In this document: piece by piece, positions 34,451-42,723 of the stretch
Numbering within the stretch: position 1 is the first letter of the stretch
How the letters are laid out: each line of letters starts with the position of its first letter
DNA from: Arenimonas metalli CF5-1
Lineage (GTDB): Bacteria; Pseudomonadota; Gammaproteobacteria; Xanthomonadales; Xanthomonadaceae
Assembly (NCBI RefSeq): GCF_000747155.1
Contig: NZ_AVCK01000003.1
Span: forward strand, 1 to 64,000
Length of the DNA: 64,000 nt
Reading direction: 5' to 3'
Notes under the pieces: model-generated
Told to the model about the DNA's origin: nothing
Database searches by the model: none
What the model saw: only the letters and a program-made list of their open reading frames with translations
Translations under genes and position numbers: made by a program

Positions 34451-35707
34451 ATGAGGCGATCACTTTCCCTGATGCTGTTGCTTGCGGCCGCGCCGGTCGC
34501 GAGTGCGCTCGGCCTGCCCGTGCCGCTGCCGCGGCTGCCGGTGGATCTGCCGCCCCCGGTGCAGGGAACCCTCGACCTGGCCGGCAGCGAACTGCGCGCC
34601 GTGCGTGAGCGCGCCCTACTGCGCGAGCACCGGCGCTGGCTCGAAGCCGACCCGCGCGGCGCCCCCGCGATCCGCAGCGAAGTCGTGGCGATCGCGCCGA
34701 CGGAGGCCGCGCTTGGGCGCGCCCGCGACGCCGGGTTCCGGATCGTGCGCGAGTCGGTGCTGGCGCCGCTGGACCTGCGCATCGTGGTGCTGCGCGCACC
34801 GGAGGGCCTGCGCGTGCGCAGCGCGCTCCGGCGGCTGGCGAAGCTCGATCCCGACGGCCGCTACGACTACAACCACGTGTACCTGGGATCGGGCGCGACC
34901 GGGGCGGACTCGGCGGCGTCGACGTCCCTCGCGCCCGCCGGGGACGGGGCGCCGCCGCGCGTCGGACTGGTGGACAGCGGCGTCGACGCCTCGCACCCCA
35001 CGCTCGCCGGCGTGGACGTAAGGCGCTGGGGCTGCGGCGACCGCGCGCTTCCCGACGCACACGGCACGGCGGTGGCGTCGCTGCTGGCCGGCGATGCGCG
35101 GGGCCGCGCGCGCGGCGGCCAACTGTTCGCCGCCGACATCTACTGCGGCGAGCCGACCGGCGGCGCGGTCACGACCCTCGCCGAGGCCATGGCCTGGCTG
35201 GCGCGCGAGAAGGTGGCCGTGGTCAACGTCAGTCTGGTCGGCCCGCCGAACCAGCTGCTGGCGCAGCTGGTGGACGGCATGCAGCGGCGCGGCCACGTGC
35301 TGGTGGCCGCGGTGGGCAATGATGGTCCCTCGGCGCCGCCCCTGTTCCCCGCGGCCTACCCCGGGGTGATCGGCGTGACCGCGGTGGATCCGCGCGACCG
35401 GCTGCTGCCCGAGGCGATGCGCGGCGACGCCGTGGATTTCGCCGCGCCCGGCAGCGAACTCTGGGCGGCGCGCAGCGGCGGTGGGCAGGCGCGCGTGCGC
35501 GGCACCTCGTTCGCCGCGCCGCTGGTGGCGCGGCTGGCCGCGCGCGAGCTGGTACTCCCCACGCCCGGTGCGGCGGATCGCGTGGTGCGCCGCCTCGAGG
35601 GACAGGCGCGCGACCTCGGCCCCCGCGGGCACGATGCGCGCTTCGGGCGCGGCCTGCTGTCCGGGGACGCCCGCGCGGCCTGGGCCGCGCCGATGAACGA
35701 AGATTGA
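34451..35707 (+). CDS. Subtilisin-like serine protease (S8 family), exported
   Basis: A 418-residue protease. The signal peptide ends ASA-L (about residue 19), and a propeptide-like region extends to about 165. The catalytic triad is GLVDSGVDASHP (Asp near 177), DAHGTAVASLLAG (His near 205) and GTSFAAPLVARL (Ser near 352), with the oxyanion Asn in VAAVGNDG. Three cysteines in RWGCGDR and YCGEPT may be bonded. It is controlled by the neighbouring ECF sigma factor through its promoter. Substrate unknown; it could take part in a signalling cascade or act outside the cell. Confidence 0.9.
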   Translation: MRRSLSLMLLLAAAPVASALGLPVPLPRLPVDLPPPVQGTLDLAGSELRAVRERALLREHRRWLEADPRGAPAIRSEVVAIAPTEAALGRARDAGFRIVRESVLAPLDLRIVVLRAPEGLRVRSALRRLAKLDPDGRYDYNHVYLGSGATGADSAASTSLAPAGDGAPPRVGLVDSGVDASHPTLAGVDVRRWGCGDRALPDAHGTAVASLLAGDARGRARGGQLFAADIYCGEPTGGAVTTLAEAMAWLAREKVAVVNVSLVGPPNQLLAQLVDGMQRRGHVLVAAVGNDGPSAPPLFPAAYPGVIGVTAVDPRDRLLPEAMRGDAVDFAAPGSELWAARSGGGQARVRGTSFAAPLVARLAARELVLPTPGAADRVVRRLEGQARDLGPRGHDARFGRGLLSGDARAAWAAPMNED

Positions 35708-35724
35708 ATGCGGCCCTCGCCGCG

Positions 35725-35752
35725 GGAAGAAAGCGGTACCCCGGCGCGTAGG
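35725..35752 (+). promoter_or_regulatory. ECF promoter of the secreted low-complexity protein gene
   Basis: GGAAGA at 35725-35730, 16 bases, CGTAGG at 35747-35752, starting 17 bases after the protease stop. It matches the other two promoters in spacing and in the CCGGCG before the -10, so this gene is transcribed independently as well. Confidence 0.75.
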
Positions 35753-35799
35753 ACACCTTGAAGCCGCAGATGAGCTGCGGCGTTCCCAAGGAGACCGCC

Positions 35800-36594
35800 A
35801 TGAACCACAAACTGCTCGCTTCCGCCGTCCTCGCCGCCCTGCTCTCCGCCAGCCCGATGCTGCAGGCGCAGTCCCTGGTGGGTGGCGCCGCCGGCAGCCT
35901 GCGCGGCACCGTCGGCGCCGGCCCGGGCTCGCTGGGCAACCTCGGTGCCCGCGAAACCCTCAACGGCGCCCGCGGTGAACTGCGCGGCACCCTGGCCGAG
36001 CGCCGCGCCGCCGCGCGCGAACTGCGCGAGCAGCAGCGTGCCGCCGCGGCCGCCGCCGAACTGGCCGGCGAAGCCACCGGCCGCGCCGACGCCAATGCCG
36101 GTGCACTCGGCAGCGCGGGGGCGCTGACCGGTTCGCTGGCGGGCGATACCGCCGGCCAGGTGCGTGCGAACGAGGCCATGGCCTCGCTGTCGGGCGCGGG
36201 CGAACTGACCGGCGCCGCCTCGGGTGAACTGCCGCGCGCGGAGCTGCCGGAGATGCCGTCTTCGTCGGACCTGCCGTCCACGCCGGACCTGCCGTCGGCT
36301 TCCGACCTGCCGGCGACGCCGGGCGCGCCGGCCCTTCCTACCGGCGCCGAAGCCACCGCGGCGGTCGAAGGCGCGGCCAACGGCGCGGTGTCGCTGACCC
36401 GCCAGGCGCCGCCCGCCGTCGGGCCCGGTCCGACCGAGGGCGGCGACGGCAACGACGGTGCGACGCCGGCTCCGGCGCCGCGCGCCGAAGCCCGCGGCCA
36501 GGCCGATGCCTCGGCCAATGCCTCGGCCTCGCGCCGCGGCGCCTCGGTGGACGCGTCGGCCTCGGCGCGCGGCGAGGCCGGCGTTCGCCGCTGA
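35800..36594 (+). CDS. Exported low-complexity protein, ECF-regulated
   Basis: A 264-residue protein with a signal peptide ending LQA-Q (about residue 23). The body is Gly/Ala/Ser-rich, with a coiled-coil-like LAERRAAARELREQQRAAAAA (about residues 66-86), a repeated PSS/TSDLPSTPDLPSASDLPATP segment (about 150-170) and an Ala/Ser tail with SANASASRRGASVDASASAR. No known domain is visible. AAGGAG precedes the ATG. Its ECF promoter and strong terminator make it a separate unit of the sigma locus. It may be a structural or adhesive surface protein; that is a guess. Confidence 0.7.
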   Translation: MNHKLLASAVLAALLSASPMLQAQSLVGGAAGSLRGTVGAGPGSLGNLGARETLNGARGELRGTLAERRAAARELREQQRAAAAAAELAGEATGRADANAGALGSAGALTGSLAGDTAGQVRANEAMASLSGAGELTGAASGELPRAELPEMPSSSDLPSTPDLPSASDLPATPGAPALPTGAEATAAVEGAANGAVSLTRQAPPAVGPGPTEGGDGNDGATPAPAPRAEARGQADASANASASRRGASVDASASARGEAGVRR

Positions 36595-36616
36595 TCGCCG
36601 GTCCGCGGTAACGGGA

Positions 36617-36647
36617 GGCGGGCGCCGCGGGGCGCCCGCCTTTTTTT
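36617..36647 (+). terminator. Strong intrinsic terminator
   Basis: A 10-base stem GGCGGGCGCC/GGCGCCCGCC with a GCGG loop is followed by seven Ts. Confidence 0.92.
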
Positions 36648-36730
36648 CTCACCTGCGCCGACGCGACCGGACAAGCGCGAATGCATCGGCTACGCTCGAA
36701 CCGCCTTCCACTTCGTGGGCGAGCGGGAAC

Positions 36731-38560
36731 ATGCAGACGCGCGCAAGGCCTGCCGTTGGCGGGCACCTCCGGTCACCCGGACCCCGCGCCATCATGGCCG
36801 GGTGGGCGCTCGCGTTGCTCTGGCTCGCGCTCGCGCTGGCCCCGCCGGTGTCCGCCTCGACGCCCGCGGCCTTCGGCGACCTGCTGTCGCAGGCGGATGC
36901 GCTGCGCAGCGCCGACCCCGCCCGGTTCGAAGTCCTGCTCGCCCGCCTCACCGAGCGCGTGCACGAAGCCACGCCCGCCCAGCGGGAGCTGCTCGACTAC
37001 CTCAAGGCCTACCGGCTCGGCTACACGGGCCGCTTCGACCTGGCCATCGAAGCCGGCACCCGCCTGTTCGAGACCTCGTCCGATCCCGCCATCAAGGTCC
37101 GCGCCGGCGGCCTGGTGGTCAGCAGCCGCGCGGTGACGCGCGAGTTCGTCGAGGGCCTGGTGTTCCTGGACAAGGTGCTGGCCCTGGTGGAGCAGGTCGA
37201 CGACGCCGAAGTGCGCCACCACGCCTGGGCCGCCGCGGGCGTGATCCATAACCAGGTCGGGCAGTACGCGCAGGCGGTGCACTACGTGGAGCTGCTGCAG
37301 GCCGATGGCGTCCAGGGTCGCACGCGCTGCTTCACCGGCGTGCTGCGGCTGGAATCGCTGGGCTTCCTCGACGCCGCGCCGGAAGATCCGGCCGAATTCC
37401 AGTCGGTCATCGACTACTGCCTGTCGCAGGGCGAAACCATGCTGGCCAATTTCGGCCGCGTGCACCTGGCGGCCAAGCTGGCGGCCGATGGCCAGGTGCC
37501 GGTGGCGGTCTCGCTGCTGGAGTCGCGGCTCGGCGAGATCGAGGCCACCGGCTATCCGCGCCTGCTCGGCGAGGTGCACGCGCGGCTGGCGCGGCTCAAG
37601 CTCTCGCTGGGCTGGCGCGAAGCCGCCGACGCGCACGCCCTGCGCGCGGTCGCCAACTCCAGCGGCATCGCCAACACGCAGGTGCTGGTGCAGGCGCATG
37701 AGGTGCTGTACGAAAACGCGCTGGCGCGCGGCGATGCGGCCGCGACCCTGCAGCACTACCGCCAGTACGCCGAAGCCGAGCGCGCCTGGCTCGACCAGGT
37801 CAAGGCGCGCGAGCTGGCCTACCAGATGGCCCGGCACGAATCGCTGCAGAAGTCGCAGACCATCGAACTGCTCAACCGCCAGAACGACGTGCTGCGGCTC
37901 GAGCAGCAGGTGGCGGCGAAGACCGCGGAGGCCAACCGCCTGCTGATCGGCCTGCTGGCGCTGCTGGCCGCGTCGGTCTTCTACTGGGCCTACAAGGTCA
38001 AGCGGATGCAGGTCTCGCTGCGGACGATGGCGCAGACCGATGCCCTCACCGGCGTCAGCAACCGGCACCACTTCACGCAGACGGCCGAGGCGCTGCTCGA
38101 GGCCTGCCGGCGCGGCGGCGCGGACGCCGGGCTCGTGATGCTCGACCTGGACCACTTCAAGGCGATCAACGACCAGTACGGCCACGCCGCCGGCGACTGG
38201 GCCCTGCGCCAGGTGGCCGAAGCCTGCCAGGCCGCCTGCCCGCCCGACGGGCGGGTGGGCCGGCTGGGCGGCGAGGAATTCGCGCTGCTGGTGGTGAACC
38301 AGGATCTCGCCAGCGTGGTCGGCCTGGCGCGCGAGTGCCGCAAGCGCATCGCGTCCATCGATGCGCGCGGCGCGGGCCATGCCTTCGCCCTCACCGCCAG
38401 CTTCGGCGTGGCCGGCAGCCGCAGTGGCGGGCACGACTTCGATGGACTGCTGGCGCGGGCCGACGATGCGCTGTACCGCGCCAAGCGCGAAGGACGCGAC
38501 CGCGTCTGCGTGCACATGCCGGGCAGCCACGCCGACGCGCCATCCCCCGCCAGCCGCTGA
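36731..38560 (+). CDS. Periplasmic TPR-like sensor diguanylate cyclase
   Basis: A 609-residue protein. An N-terminal signal anchor (about 22-43) precedes a long helical, TPR-like periplasmic region (about 45-400). A membrane segment (LLIGLLALLAASVFYWAYKV, about 411-430) leads to a GGEEF domain with DALTGVSNRHHF, DLDHFKAINDQYGH and GRLGGEEFALLVV. RxxD before GGEEF is not seen, so an I-site is probably absent. It should make cyclic di-GMP in response to an external signal or protein. The start at 36731 is favoured; a later in-frame ATG (36794) would shorten the N-terminus. Confidence 0.85.
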   Translation: MQTRARPAVGGHLRSPGPRAIMAGWALALLWLALALAPPVSASTPAAFGDLLSQADALRSADPARFEVLLARLTERVHEATPAQRELLDYLKAYRLGYTGRFDLAIEAGTRLFETSSDPAIKVRAGGLVVSSRAVTREFVEGLVFLDKVLALVEQVDDAEVRHHAWAAAGVIHNQVGQYAQAVHYVELLQADGVQGRTRCFTGVLRLESLGFLDAAPEDPAEFQSVIDYCLSQGETMLANFGRVHLAAKLAADGQVPVAVSLLESRLGEIEATGYPRLLGEVHARLARLKLSLGWREAADAHALRAVANSSGIANTQVLVQAHEVLYENALARGDAAATLQHYRQYAEAERAWLDQVKARELAYQMARHESLQKSQTIELLNRQNDVLRLEQQVAAKTAEANRLLIGLLALLAASVFYWAYKVKRMQVSLRTMAQTDALTGVSNRHHFTQTAEALLEACRRGGADAGLVMLDLDHFKAINDQYGHAAGDWALRQVAEACQAACPPDGRVGRLGGEEFALLVVNQDLASVVGLARECRKRIASIDARGAGHAFALTASFGVAGSRSGGHDFDGLLARADDALYRAKREGRDRVCVHMPGSHADAPSPASR

Positions 38561-38876
38561 CGGCACGCGCCCTGGGGAAATCCTTTCCCGCAGCCGCCGG
38601 CCGCGATGGCCGGGCGAATCCGTGCGCGGCGTTGGATTCCATGCAGCCCGCGTTCATCCCGGCGGCGTGACCCACCGCACGGAACGAACGAGAACTGTGA
38701 AGCAGTCGCGGAACGGAATGTGAGCAAGCGCTGGAAACCCCCGAAAACGTGCGCGAAATCCCACAGCTTGCAAGTGTGAGCCGCTGCGCATCCACGCGGT
38801 TTTCACTTTCCTAGACTGCGTTCCAAGGAACCACCGCACCCCTCGGCGCGTGGTCCTAAAGTCGGGAAGAAGGCAC
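38561..38876. other. 316-base intergenic region
   Basis: No open frame looks coding. It is less G+C-rich than its surroundings near its right end. It contains a 12-base perfect palindrome GTTCCAAGGAAC (38820-38831) preceded by TAGACT, a CTTGCAAG palindrome (38767-38774) and a GGGAAGAAGG ribosome site before the next gene. These suggest a regulated promoter, but no regulator can be named. Confidence 0.5.
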
Positions 38877-39146
38877 ATGCGCAAGCACCTCGGTCTCCTG
38901 CTCCTCGCCCTCGTCGCCGCCGCCGGCAACGTCGAGGCCAGCTCGCAGTTCTCGGCCCAGCCGGCCGGCGGCCACGCCTCCTCTTCGCCCACCCGCGCCA
39001 GCGCCGCGGTCAACTTCCGCATCGTCATCCGCGAGTCAATCAGCCTCGGCGGCCAGCAGCAAAAGTCCCGCCCGGACGCGCCGCCGATGATCCAGTCGGT
39101 GAGCTTCGAGAACGGCCGCGAAGTGGTGACGCTCGCCCGCCCCTGA
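38877..39146 (+). CDS. Small exported protein of unknown function
   Basis: An 89-residue protein with a signal peptide (MRKHLGLLLLALVAAAGNVEA-S). The mature part has AAVNFRIVIRESISLGGQQQ, a beta-rich segment resembling the N-terminal part of small fimbrial or envelope proteins, and ends QSVSFENGREVVTLARP. No family can be assigned. The ATG at 38877 is preceded by GGGAAGAAGG; an upstream alternative start would hide the signal. Confidence 0.6.
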   Translation: MRKHLGLLLLALVAAAGNVEASSQFSAQPAGGHASSSPTRASAAVNFRIVIRESISLGGQQQKSRPDAPPMIQSVSFENGREVVTLARP

Positions 39147-39219
39147 GTCCCGGCGCGGCCGCGCTTGCGGCCCGCCCCCGCCAGCGGCTTGAATGGACCG
39201 TCACCACGCGGTCCCCGCC

Positions 39220-39744
39220 ATGGCCTCCTTCCTGCTCGAAACCCCGCGGCTGCGCCTCACCGAACTGGCCGAAGACGACGCCGGCTTCGCGCTGGCGCTG
39301 CTCAACACCGAGGGCTTCCTGCGCCACATCGGCGACCGCGGCGTGCGCCGCCTGGACGAGGCCCGGCGCTACCTGCGCGAAGGCCCGCTGGCGAGCTACG
39401 CCGAACACGGCTTCGGCCTGTGGAAAGTGACCCGCAAGGCCGACGGCGTCGCGGTCGGCATGAGTGGGCTGGTCCGGCGCGACAGCCTGCCGCGACCCGA
39501 TCTCGGCTATGCCTTCCTGCCCGACTACACCGGGCAGGGCCTGGCCAGCGAGGCCGGCGCGGCGGTGCTGGCGCACGCCTTCGGCACGCTGCGGCTCCCG
39601 CAGGTGCTGGCGATCGTCAGCCCGGGCAACGAGGCGTCCGTGCGCGTGCTGGCAAAGCTGGGAATGCGCGAATGGGGCCTGCGCGACTTCGAGGGCGAAA
39701 CGCTGCGGGTGTTCACCCGCGAGGCCGGGCCGGCGCCGGAATGA
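39220..39744 (+). CDS. GNAT N-acetyltransferase, RimJ/RimL type
   Basis: About 174 residues. It starts MASFLLETPRLRLTELAEDD, the usual beginning of RimJ/RimL-like acetyltransferases. The acetyl-CoA region is LGYAFLPDYTGQGLASEAGA, with the Q/GxGxA-like loop QGLASE, and VSPGNEASVRVLAKLGMRE is the conserved C-terminal helix. Such enzymes acetylate N-terminal or small-molecule amines. An in-frame start at 39193 would add nine residues; the one chosen matches the family start. A strong terminator follows. Confidence 0.85.
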   Translation: MASFLLETPRLRLTELAEDDAGFALALLNTEGFLRHIGDRGVRRLDEARRYLREGPLASYAEHGFGLWKVTRKADGVAVGMSGLVRRDSLPRPDLGYAFLPDYTGQGLASEAGAAVLAHAFGTLRLPQVLAIVSPGNEASVRVLAKLGMREWGLRDFEGETLRVFTREAGPAPE

Positions 39745-39746
39745 GA

Positions 39747-39784
39747 ACGGGGCGGGCCGCTTGCGCGACCCGCCCCGTGTTTTC
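39747..39784 (+). terminator. Intrinsic terminator of the acetyltransferase gene
   Basis: A 10-base stem ACGGGGCGGG/CCCGCCCCGT with a 12-base loop is followed by GTTTTCTC. Confidence 0.85.
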
Positions 39785-39825
39785 TCGCCCCGCGGCAGCC
39801 TTGCGGCGCCGCGACGGCGCGGCGA

Positions 39826-40206
39826 TCAGGCCGCGGCGTCCTTGAGCTTCTTCAGCGGGCGCACCTTCACCTTGACGGTGGCCGGCTTGGCGGCGAACCA
39901 CTGCTCTTCCTTGGTGAACGGGTTGATGCCCTTGCGCTTCGGCTTGGCCGGCACGTTGACGACCGAGATCTTCAGCAGGCCCGGCAGGGTGAACGAACCC
40001 GCGCCCTTCTTGCTGACCGAACCGTGCACCGCGCCTTCCAGCGCGCCCATCACGGCGCGAACGTCCTTCGCGGCGACGCCGGTGGACTCGGCGATGTGCG
40101 AGACCAGGCCCGACTTGGTCAGGGCTTCCTTGATCGGCTTCGGGGCGGACGGCTTGGCAGCGGCCTTCGGGGCAGCCTTCTTCTTTGCAGCTTTCTTGGT
40201 AGCCAT
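39826..40206 (-). CDS. HU-like histone with a Lys/Ala-rich N-terminal tail
   Basis: A 126-residue nucleoid protein. The N-terminal tail (about 1-30, KKAAKKKAAPKAAAKPSAPK) resembles eukaryotic histone H1 tails. An HU/IHF domain follows with LVSHIAESTGVAAKDVRAVM, GSFTLPGLLKISVVNVPAK (in place of the canonical HU beta arm) and NPFTKEEQWFAAKP. It binds DNA non-specifically and compacts it; the tail should strengthen binding. It is monocistronic with its own promoter (40268-40296) and a leader of about 55 bases. Confidence 0.88.
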   Translation of the reverse strand: MATKKAAKKKAAPKAAAKPSAPKPIKEALTKSGLVSHIAESTGVAAKDVRAVMGALEGAVHGSVSKKGAGSFTLPGLLKISVVNVPAKPKRKGINPFTKEEQWFAAKPATVKVKVRPLKKLKDAAA

Positions 40207-40267
40207 TTTTGTTTGTTCCCGTGGTTCTTGGGTGGTTGGGGTGCCTGGAAATCCCTCCGGCACCGCG

Positions 40268-40296
40268 AATGTAGGGCAAGTCCGGCGCGCCGCCAA
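40268..40296 (-). promoter_or_regulatory. Sigma-70-like promoter of the HU-like gene
   Basis: On the minus strand: TTGGCG, 17 bases, TACATT, then about 61 bases to the start codon at 40206. A/T tracts just upstream (40299-40343) may help its strength. Confidence 0.6.
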
Positions 40297-40335
40297 GTGC
40301 AAAACCGCAAAAAAACGGCTTTTTTCGCGGCCGGC

Positions 40336-40373
40336 AAAAAAAAGCGGCGAACCCGGAGAGCAGGGTTCGCCGC
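40336..40373 (-). terminator. Intrinsic terminator of the DUF2383 gene
   Basis: On the minus strand an 11-base stem GCGGCGAACCC/GGGTTCGCCGC with an 8-base loop is followed by eight Ts. Confidence 0.92.
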
Positions 40374-40441
40374 GGGAAGCCCAGGGGGGGGGCGGCTTCC
40401 TCAAGTCATGGCCCCGGCAGCACCCGGGGCCACCACGGGAC

Positions 40442-40882
40442 TCAGGCCGCCTTGGCCTTCTTCAGCGCACGCATCTGGTCGTGCATCTGCTGCACCTCGG
40501 GCAGGTGGCGGGCGGCGAGCTCGCGCACGCGCACCGGCTGTCCGGCGTCGAGGGCGTCGCGGAAGGCCTCGAGGACGCGGTCCTCCTGCTCTTCGAGCGT
40601 GGCGATGTAGGCGGCGTCGGAATCCTTCTTCAGGCTCGCCTTGAGGTCGGCATAGCCCTTGCGGATGCTGCCCAGCCAGGTGCCGTCCTGGTCCGGCTCC
40701 ACGCCCTGGTGGGCGATCTCGGACTTCAGGTCGACGGCGATGCGGCCCTTGAGCGCGGCCATGCGCTGGAACAGCTCGCGATAGCCGGGGTGGGACGTCT
40801 CCTTGGCGGCATGCTGGTGGAAGTCGATGCCGTCGTTGAGGGCTTCGACCAGGTGGTTGAGCGTCTTGGCAGTCTTGTTCAT
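40442..40882 (-). CDS. PA2169/DUF2383-family four-helix-bundle protein
   Basis: A 146-residue cytoplasmic protein. It starts MNKTAKTLNHLVEALNDGID and has FHQHAAKETSHPGYRELFQRMAALK, the DUF2383 pattern with possible metal ligands (His, Glu). The rest is helical. Homologues such as PA2169 of Pseudomonas are ferritin-like in fold and induced by stress. AAGGAG lies at the right distance, and a strong terminator follows. Confidence 0.85.
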   Translation of the reverse strand: MNKTAKTLNHLVEALNDGIDFHQHAAKETSHPGYRELFQRMAALKGRIAVDLKSEIAHQGVEPDQDGTWLGSIRKGYADLKASLKKDSDAAYIATLEEQEDRVLEAFRDALDAGQPVRVRELAARHLPEVQQMHDQMRALKKAKAA

Positions 40883-40969
40883 TGCGAATTCTCCTTGGGG
40901 GGATGGCTGGCGCCGCAACGACGCCGGCCAGGGTGGGCGGCACGAGGCCGCCCGGGGGTGGAACACGGA

Positions 40970-41410
40970 TCAGCCGTCGATGGCGTCGGCGGTGCGCTCG
41001 GCGGCCTTCAGTTCGGCATCGGCCACGGCGATGGCGGCCTCGTACTCGGCCTTGGCGGCGGCGTCGCAGGCGTCGCGGTCCTGGCCACTCAGCGCATCGC
41101 AGCGCTGCTGGGCGACGTCCAGCGCGCCCTTGGCGCGCGTGACCGCCACCTCGTGGCGCGCCTCCGCGGTGTCCTCGGTGGCTTCGGCCTGCGCGCCGGC
41201 GACGTCGTCGCCCTCGGCCCAGGCCTCGTTGACGTCCTGGTTGGCTTCCGCCGTGACGTCGGCGGCGTCGCTGCGCGCCTCGCCCAGGTCCTCGGCCGCT
41301 TCGGCACGGGCCTCGGCGACGTCCTCCTGGGTCTCGGCCGGGTTTTCCTGGCAGGCCGACAGCGCCAGGGCGATGGCGAACGGCAGGGCGACTCGGGTGA
41401 ACTTGTTCAT
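40970..41410 (-). CDS. Small lipoprotein, Ala/Glu-rich helical
   Basis: A 146-residue lipoprotein with lipobox LSAC (Cys near 20). The mature part is a single, highly charged amphipathic helix (heptads of Ala, Glu, Asp, such as EDVAEARAEAAEDLGEARSD), probably a coiled coil, with two cysteines near the C-terminus (RCDALSGQDRDACD). It resembles small coiled-coil lipoproteins of the periplasm. The role is unknown. GGAGCAAGC precedes the ATG. Confidence 0.75.
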   Translation of the reverse strand: MNKFTRVALPFAIALALSACQENPAETQEDVAEARAEAAEDLGEARSDAADVTAEANQDVNEAWAEGDDVAGAQAEATEDTAEARHEVAVTRAKGALDVAQQRCDALSGQDRDACDAAAKAEYEAAIAVADAELKAAERTADAIDG

Positions 41411-41640
41411 GTGCTTGCTCCATGTGGGGGGGAATCCGGCGCAGCCACCGGGGGGCCGTGGCGCCGTCATGGAAGAAGGAAGCAAGCACCGTGCCAACGG
41501 TGCGAAGCGCGCGGGGATGGGCTTTGGCGCGGGTGGCGCGCCCTGCATCCGCGCAATCTGCACGATCGTCGCGACGGGATCCTGCAAGCTGCACGTCGCG
41601 CGCTTCGCGATCCGCCGCGCCGTGCGCGCGGCCGCGCGTG

Positions 41641-42723
41641 TCATTCCACCCGCGGCAACTCGAGGGTGAAGCAGGCGCCACCGCCTTCGCGATCGTCGTA
41701 CCAGAGGTCGCCGCCCATCGCGCGCGCCTTCTGCTTCGCCAACGCCAGGCCGAGGCCGGTGGACGACTCGCCGCCGGTCGGCTGGCTCGACAGCGTGGCA
41801 TAGCGCCGGAACAGCGAGGCCTGCTCATCGGCGCCGATGCCGGGCCCGCGGTCCATCACCCGGAAGCGCGCACGATGCTCGCGCCCGGCGGCGGCCAGCG
41901 TCACCACGCTGCCGGGCGGCGCGTACTTCACCGCGTTCGACACCAGGTTCTGCAGCACGTGCAGCAGCGCCAGGCGCTGGCCGCGGGCGAACAGCGTGCG
42001 GTCGGCGTCGAACTCGAAGCGCATGCCCTTGGCGCGCGCCGAGTCGGCCAGCGCGTCCGCGGCCTGCTGCAGCAGCGGGCCCGCGGGCAGCGGCTCGACG
42101 GCGATGCCGCGGGCCTCGTCGGCGGCCTGGTCCAGCACCGCCTGCAGGAACATCAGGCCCGACTGCGAGGCCTCGCGCAGCGTCGCGAGGGGCCGGGCGC
42201 GCGCCGGCGGGTCGTCCGGCGACACCAGCATGTCGGCGGAGAACAGGATGTTGGTGAAGTGGTTGCGCAGGTCGTGGGCGATCAGCTCCAGGCTCTCCTG
42301 CCGCTCCACCGCCAGCGCCGCCAGCCGGTCGCGCGCCAGCTTGAGCGAGGCGTGGGTGCGCACCCGCGCCAGCAGCTCCTCGGGCACGAAGGGCTTGGTG
42401 ATGTAGTCCACCGCGCCGGCGGAGAAGGCGCGCACCAGCGACTCGCGCTCGTGGTCGGCGGTGAGCAGGATCACCGGGATGGTGCGCGTGGCCTCGTCCG
42501 CCTGCAGCCGGGCCAGGACGTCGAAGCCGTCCATGCCGGGCATGCGCATGTCGAGCAGCACCAGGTCGGGCCGCAGGTCCGCCAGGCGGTCGATGGCCTC
42601 CGCCCCGCCCAGGCAGGGCGCCACGTCGAAGCCTTCGCGGGCCAGCAGGCTGCCGACGGCGCGCACGTTGGGCTCCTGGTCGTCGACCACCATCACCAGC
42701 GGGCTGCGTTCGGCATCAGTCAT
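41641..42723 (-). CDS. REC-histidine kinase hybrid (receiver at the N-terminus)
   Basis: A 360-residue protein. The receiver domain (about 8-125) has the phospho-acceptor Asp in LVLLDMRMPGMDGFD. The kinase domain has SLELIAHDLRNHFTNILF as the phospho-acceptor region (the Pro that usually follows HDLRN is replaced by His), then an ATPase domain with LVSNAVKYAP, DRGPGIG and STGLGLALAK. A response regulator-kinase of this form can link two phosphorelays. Its start overlaps the upstream hybrid kinase by eight bases, so they are coupled. Confidence 0.88.
   Translation of the reverse strand: MTDAERSPLVMVVDDQEPNVRAVGSLLAREGFDVAPCLGGAEAIDRLADLRPDLVLLDMRMPGMDGFDVLARLQADEATRTIPVILLTADHERESLVRAFSAGAVDYITKPFVPEELLARVRTHASLKLARDRLAALAVERQESLELIAHDLRNHFTNILFSADMLVSPDDPPARARPLATLREASQSGLMFLQAVLDQAADEARGIAVEPLPAGPLLQQAADALADSARAKGMRFEFDADRTLFARGQRLALLHVLQNLVSNAVKYAPPGSVVTLAAAGREHRARFRVMDRGPGIGADEQASLFRRYATLSSQPTGGESSTGLGLALAKQKARAMGGDLWYDDREGGGACFTLELPRVE

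Noticed and set aside
41469-41669. Small plus-strand frame between the lipoprotein and REC-kinase genes
   Set aside because: Its 3' end runs into the kinase gene on the other strand, there is no homology I recognise, and its composition is typical of non-coding sequence.
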